A DNA stretch of 58,925 nt from Pseudoalteromonas fuliginea (GTDB taxonomy: Bacteria; Pseudomonadota; Gammaproteobacteria; Enterobacterales; Alteromonadaceae), in the NCBI RefSeq assembly GCF_000690055.1, contig NZ_JJNZ01000059.1, positions 1-58,925 of the forward strand, written 5' to 3'. Under the pieces are notes generated by a model. The model ran no database searches and was not told where the DNA came from. It saw only the letters and a program-made list of their open reading frames with translations. A program made the translations under genes and the position numbers. This document shows positions 55,611-58,925 of this stretch, one piece after another. The number at the start of each line of letters is the position of its first letter. The first letter of the stretch is position 1.

Positions 55611-56954
55611 TTATTCCCGCTGACCGACAGACCAGAATCGAGGCCCATAAATATAGCCATTATCAGGGTCTATGTTGTTATACACGCTAATTGCCTGTTG
55701 CAAATAAAAGTACCAACCGAATATGAATAAAATAGTAATAATAGCTTTTCCCCATTTATTTATGTAAATAAGTGGGCCATTTTTTTTATTGATTCTTCCA
55801 AGTAACAATCCCCACATTATGAATAATAATGTTTGCGAAACAGGCATTACATGAACACCAGAAAATAGTGAATAAATAACGCCAATAGCAAATGAGTAAA
55901 ATAGGCTTTCAGTAATGACGTCTTTTTTATGGCCTCTTAAATGTGTGACAGCTTTCTTAAAGGTTGTAAAAACAGCAGTTAAAATACATATAAGGGCGAT
56001 TAGTCCCCACTCATTTAAAATTTCAATTAATGAATTGTGTGGGTGGCTAAAAGGGGCTGAGTTTCCAAGTGACATTTCAAATATTCCAGGGCCATTTCCT
56101 ATAAATAAATGCTTTATAGATAAGCTTGAAAGAGTATTTAACCATAGGTCAACACGACCTGATGTGGATGTGCGTAGTATTTCAGTACCTCCTTTATTTA
56201 ATGAATCCAGGGCATAAAAAGTAATACAACTTAAAGCAAGGCAGGCTAATCCAATAAGTACTTGTTTTTTTAATGTAGTTTTTAAAGCAAGAGCAAAAAT
56301 AGAGAAAGCTAAAAATGAGAGTAAAGCCCCACGAGCTTGCCCAATAAATATAAGTAATAAGTTTAAAAATAAAATAATAAATACAACACGCTGAATGCCT
56401 TTAAACTTTAGGAGTAGCACCAAAAATGGAAGAATAAACACCTGTACTTGGTTAAAAAAACGAATGTTAATAAAGCCAGAGTAGATGATGTATGGATTTA
56501 AAGGTTGTTGCTCAGAAAGTGTAAAAATTATATTAAGCAAGCATATTAAAATTAAGCTTGTGTGAGCGATTATTAACACATAGATAATGAACAAAATAGA
56601 TTTTTTATTATTAATTGAACTTAGACTTTGTAGAGTTATAAAAAGCAAGCTTATGTGGAGTGTATAAAATAAACTGAAGCTAGTTTCTTTACTTATAAAC
56701 GACGACAAACAGCCACTAAAAATAAAAATAATAGGTAATACTTTGGTTCTTCGATTTGATGATGAAACAATAGAAACACCTTTATTGCGTATTAAAATGA
56801 GAACTAATAATAGGCTTATAGCAGACAAAAAAAATATTTGAATGATTCTTTGGTGATTATGATAGTCGTAGGAGGTTATCGGCATTAAAGGAGTCAAAGT
56901 GAATAGAAAAAATAAACTAATAACTAATATTTTTATTATATTCACTTGGTTCAT
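55611..56954 (-). CDS. O-antigen ligase/Wzy-family protein, probable pilin glycosyltransferase
   Basis: A 447-residue polytopic membrane protein with about twelve helices and a large periplasmic loop. The Wzy_C/WaaL signature lies near 215-300: GRVDLWLNTL, IGNGPGIF, and HPHNSLIEILNEWG with the conserved His. It is directly downstream of pilA, across a terminator-like hairpin. Such ligases next to a pilin gene (TfpO/PilO or PglL types) transfer a sugar or O-antigen unit to the pilin. PilA here ends with a C-terminal Ser after a Cys-Pro-Gln, which fits TfpO-type modification. It is more AT-rich than its neighbours, consistent with exchange of pilin cassettes. Function is inferred. Confidence 0.8.
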   Translation of the reverse strand: MNQVNIIKILVISLFFLFTLTPLMPITSYDYHNHQRIIQIFFLSAISLLLVLILIRNKGVSIVSSSNRRTKVLPIIFIFSGCLSSFISKETSFSLFYTLHISLLFITLQSLSSINNKKSILFIIYVLIIAHTSLILICLLNIIFTLSEQQPLNPYIIYSGFINIRFFNQVQVFILPFLVLLLKFKGIQRVVFIILFLNLLLIFIGQARGALLSFLAFSIFALALKTTLKKQVLIGLACLALSCITFYALDSLNKGGTEILRTSTSGRVDLWLNTLSSLSIKHLFIGNGPGIFEMSLGNSAPFSHPHNSLIEILNEWGLIALICILTAVFTTFKKAVTHLRGHKKDVITESLFYSFAIGVIYSLFSGVHVMPVSQTLLFIMWGLLLGRINKKNGPLIYINKWGKAIITILFIFGWYFYLQQAISVYNNIDPDNGYIYGPRFWSVGQRE

Positions 56955-56973
56955 AAATTTTTATTCTTACACG

Positions 56974-57002
56974 CTTAAAAGCGCCCGTGAGGCGCTTTTA
57001 AG
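56974..57002 (-). terminator. Attenuator/terminator downstream of pilA
   Basis: A 12-bp stem CTTAAAAGCGCC / GGCGCTTTTAAG with a 5-nt loop, 14 nt after the pilA stop. It would allow strong pilA expression with limited read-through into the ligase gene. Confidence 0.8.
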
Positions 57003-57015
57003 AATCAATTAATGG

Positions 57016-57429
57016 TTAAGATTGTGGACAGCTTTTAGGAGCTAAAGTTTTGTCACCAGTAATGCCAGTTGTAGCACAAGACCAGCCACCGGTAGACGTA
57101 CGACTCCACTTTAATTTTGCACCAGTTACTTGGGTTGGTGCATTCAAAATAGCACACTCAATACCAGTAGCATCTGTCTTTATTGTGCAGTTTTTTGTTG
57201 TGTTTTGTAAGCCAATAAGTTCATTTGTAGGAGTCGTGCCACTATTTGAAGTTAGTTCGAAACCTGTTCTACCGGCAGATATCTCAGCTAAGCCAGCAGT
57301 CAATTTAGATGTTGCTTGATAGTTTGAGTAAGCAGGCAATGCAATTGCAGCAAGAATACCGATGATTGCTACTACAATCATTAATTCAATTAGGGTGAAA
57401 CCCTGTTGTTTTTGAGTCATTGTTTTCAT
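57016..57429 (-). CDS. pilA: Type IV major pilin PilA
   Basis: A 137-residue type IVa pilin. The class III signal ends [27 protein letters not shown], so cleavage by PilD is expected after Gly10, with Phe then N-methylated and Glu5 of the mature protein conserved. The C-terminal domain carries four cysteines (NC and EC at about 83 and 94; SC and SC at about 119 and 134), the last pair forming the disulfide loop. It ends SCPQS, with a terminal Ser. A strong ribosome site AGGAGAGG precedes the ATG. It heads the pilus operon. Confidence 0.95.
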   Translation of the reverse strand: MKTMTQKQQGFTLIELMIVVAIIGILAAIALPAYSNYQATSKLTAGLAEISAGRTGFELTSNSGTTPTNELIGLQNTTKNCTIKTDATGIECAILNAPTQVTGAKLKWSRTSTGGWSCATTGITGDKTLAPKSCPQS

Positions 57430-57890
57430 GTTTCCTCTCCTAAAGGATAGATTTTTGTAGGTTAAATCATATAAGCGGCAAAATTGCCTAACTTAATTTA
57501 GCTGATTTAGTTTACAGTTTTACTTAAAAAAACTTTATTTCACGTTAACTTTTGAGCTTTTGACCACAAAAGCTATAAATTCATTGTGTGCTACTACGTT
57601 GTATCAATCAAATTATACGTTAGCAATGAATACTAGACACTTGATAAAATAATTTAGTGTATTTAGCTTTTAAACTAAATTGCCAAGTAACCATTTTGGC
57701 TGAACTTATAAAATAAGTTGATACAACAGTGCGAGTCTAGCACTGTTTATTGTTATTTAGCATACGTATTTAATGTTAAAGGTACTTTATTTAACAAAAT
57801 ATTAAAGAGTAGTTCTTTTTTACTATTAAATGCTCAATTATTTAAAATGTCAATGAATTAGCTATGCTTAAACCTTTTTTAGCGTGTTTT
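57430..57890. other. Intergenic region upstream of pilA with inverted repeats
   Basis: This 461-bp gap has no convincing gene. TTGTATCAA (57599-57607) and TTGATACAA (57717-57725) are perfect inverted 9-mers about 110 bp apart, AACTTAT/ATAAGTT form a short hairpin next to the second, and AACAGTGC/GCACTGTT (57725-57748) form an 8-bp stem that could terminate nadC. I found no good sigma-54 site (GG and GC do not have the right spacing), so how pilA is driven is unclear. Confidence 0.5.
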
Positions 57891-58748
57891 TTATTCAAAA
57901 CGCATTGATAAATCGATTGATTGTAAATTTTTTGTAAGTGCACCACTTGATATAAAATCAACACCAGCTTGAGAATAGGTTTTGAGTGTTTCTAACGTCA
58001 TATTACCAGAGACCTCAAGTTTGGCGCGTTTATGCGTTAATGTAACTGCCTGCTTAATTTGCTCAATGCTAAAGTTATCAAGCATTATAATATCAGCGCC
58101 AGCGTGAATAGCTTGATTTAGCTCATGAAGTGATTCAACTTCGACTTCAACTGATTTATTAGGATGGTTCAGTTTTGCTTGAGCCACTGCTTTATCAATT
58201 GTGCCACAGGCTGCTATATGGTTTTCTTTAATTAAGAACGCATCAAATAAGCCAATACGATGATTTGCACCACCGCCACATTTTACTGCGTATTTTTGTA
58301 ATGCGCGAAGCCCTGGTATGGTTTTGCGAGTGTCGAGTAGTTGTGTAGTGGTACCACTTAACTCTTTTACATAATGCGCTGTAGTAGTCGCTGTACCTGA
58401 TAAGGTTTGCACAAAGTTAAGTGCAGTACGCTCGGCAGTTAATATTGAACGTGCTGAACCAGTGGCTGTAAATAATGTGCTGTTTGCTTTAATTACGTCG
58501 CCATCATTTACGAGTACGGCTACTTTTACAGTTGGGTCTACTTGTTTAAATACTTCAAGGATGATGTCTTTTCCGCAAAAAACGCAGTCTTCGCGCGTTA
58601 TTACTTTGGCATTTGCTTGCTCGTTTAGTGGGATCAGTTGTGCGGTAATATCGCCATCTTGCGCGGTTTGGTAATTTAAATCTTCGTCGAGTGCAAGAGT
58701 AACAAGTTGACTAATTAAGGTGTGCGAAATAGACATAGCAAAGCTCAT
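57891..58748 (-). CDS. nadC: Nicotinate-nucleotide pyrophosphorylase (carboxylating)
   Basis: A 285-residue quinolinate phosphoribosyltransferase for NAD synthesis. Motifs: ALDEDLNYQTAQDGDITAQL (about 18-36), LTAERTALNFVQTLSGTAT (about 101-119), LLDTRKTIPGLRALQKYAVKCGGGANHRIGL (about 135-165) and IIMLDNFS (about 214). It is upstream of the pilin genes, as in other gammaproteobacteria where nadC neighbours ampD and pilA. The ATG at 58748 is used; ATG 58736 is possible, and neither has a clear ribosome site. Confidence 0.95.
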   Translation of the reverse strand: MSFAMSISHTLISQLVTLALDEDLNYQTAQDGDITAQLIPLNEQANAKVITREDCVFCGKDIILEVFKQVDPTVKVAVLVNDGDVIKANSTLFTATGSARSILTAERTALNFVQTLSGTATTTAHYVKELSGTTTQLLDTRKTIPGLRALQKYAVKCGGGANHRIGLFDAFLIKENHIAACGTIDKAVAQAKLNHPNKSVEVEVESLHELNQAIHAGADIIMLDNFSIEQIKQAVTLTHKRAKLEVSGNMTLETLKTYSQAGVDFISSGALTKNLQSIDLSMRFE

Positions 58749-58826
58749 AAGCGTTAATAAATTAAGGAAATTTTACTATGTTTGTAGATGAAAGAGAAGC
58801 GATTGGCTTTGTTCTGATATAAAGAT

Positions 58827-58893
58827 AAGCGCGCGAAATAAATTCGCACCTACGGTTTGATGTATGTTGTAGGTGAGGTTTTACACCTCGCTT
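58827..58893. repeat. REP-like cloverleaf palindrome
   Basis: Several perfect stems overlap: outer AAGCG/CGCTT; GCGAA/TTCGC with a 5-nt loop (58833-58847); CACCTAC/GTAGGTG with a 15-nt loop (58847-58875); GAGGT/ACCTC with a 5-nt loop (58875-58889). This is a repetitive extragenic palindrome type arrangement. It lies upstream of nadC in the direction away from it. Other copies are not in the window. Confidence 0.6.
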
Positions 58894-58925
58894 TTAATTT
58901 AAAAAGCTACGTTACATGAGCGGAC

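Noticed and set aside
57430..57520. Sigma-54 promoter for pilA
   Set aside because: The closest match, GGCAATTTTGCC on the minus strand, has GG and GC only 7 nt apart instead of 10, so it does not fit.
58777..58821. Tiny plus-strand frame (14 codons) after AAGGAA at 58764-58769
   Set aside because: It is too short and unrecognised to support as a gene. The purine-rich motif may be chance in AT-rich DNA.

Overview
The window looks like chromosome I of a marine gammaproteobacterium, almost certainly Pseudoalteromonas. The basis is protein-level similarity of the housekeeping genes to the Alteromonadales/Vibrio/E. coli types, the AT-rich codon use, and gene orders that mix E. coli-like blocks (rpsU-dnaG-rpoD; gpmI-envC-yibQ; yibN-grxC-secB-gpsA; ftsYEX-rpoH; dusB-fis) with Alteromonadales-specific insertions. 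Genus is inferred; no database search was run.

Region 1-5.4 kb is accessory DNA. It holds the end of an IS3-family element, a tyrosine integrase with an N-terminal arm-binding domain, and a 45-bp fragment equal to the 3' part of a tRNA-Met(CAT) gene, taken to be an attachment site and flanked by repeats that could be integrase arm sites. It then has a tightly overlapping three-gene AT-rich operon: a small unknown protein, an SMC/ABC-type ATPase and an HNH nuclease, resembling the PtuA/PtuB pair of Septu anti-phage systems. Behind it is a frameshifted remnant of a second, unrelated integrase. This looks like a mosaic defence island. The three-gene operon is the best candidate for a little-described system.

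Region 5.4-16.5 kb carries mostly plus-strand single genes: a CSS-motif EAL phosphodiesterase, CreA, a LysE-type exporter, gamma-glutamylcyclotransferase, a secreted serine hydrolase and a class II histone-deacetylase-like enzyme. A minus-strand set follows: DUF2797, and a 7TMR-DISM/degenerate GGDEF/EAL protein.

Region 16.5-28.6 kb is minus-strand core: purine synthesis (purH, purD, with an exported-looking methyltransferase between them), dusB-fis, prmA, and the macromolecular-synthesis cluster rpsU-yqeY-dnaG-rpoD, then rsmD. Region 28.7-33.7 kb is plus strand: ftsY (with a remarkable 15 x 15-residue repeat), ftsE, ftsX and rpoH. rpoH is preceded by a perfect CIRCE operator and a structured intergenic segment.

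Region 33.7-41.5 kb has the envelope/cell-division operon gpmI-envC-S41 protease-divergent polysaccharide deacetylase on the minus strand, back to back with rhodanese-grxC-secB-gpsA. Region 41.5-50.7 kb has a chemoreceptor, a solute-binding protein, a TorF-type porin, trmL, fieF, a lysophospholipase-like hydrolase and a Cpx-type envelope stress system (sensor kinase, regulator, divergent CpxP/Spy). Region 50.4-58.9 kb is type IV pilus biogenesis (pilA, a Wzy/ligase-family enzyme probably for pilin glycosylation, pilC, pilD, a displaced pilB) with coaE, yacG and nadC.

Three kinds of small intergenic repeats occur: a 143-187 bp family with terminal inverted repeats (three copies), a 167-bp imperfect palindrome, and a cloverleaf-like REP unit. 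The copies of the first two kinds sit directly against stop codons.
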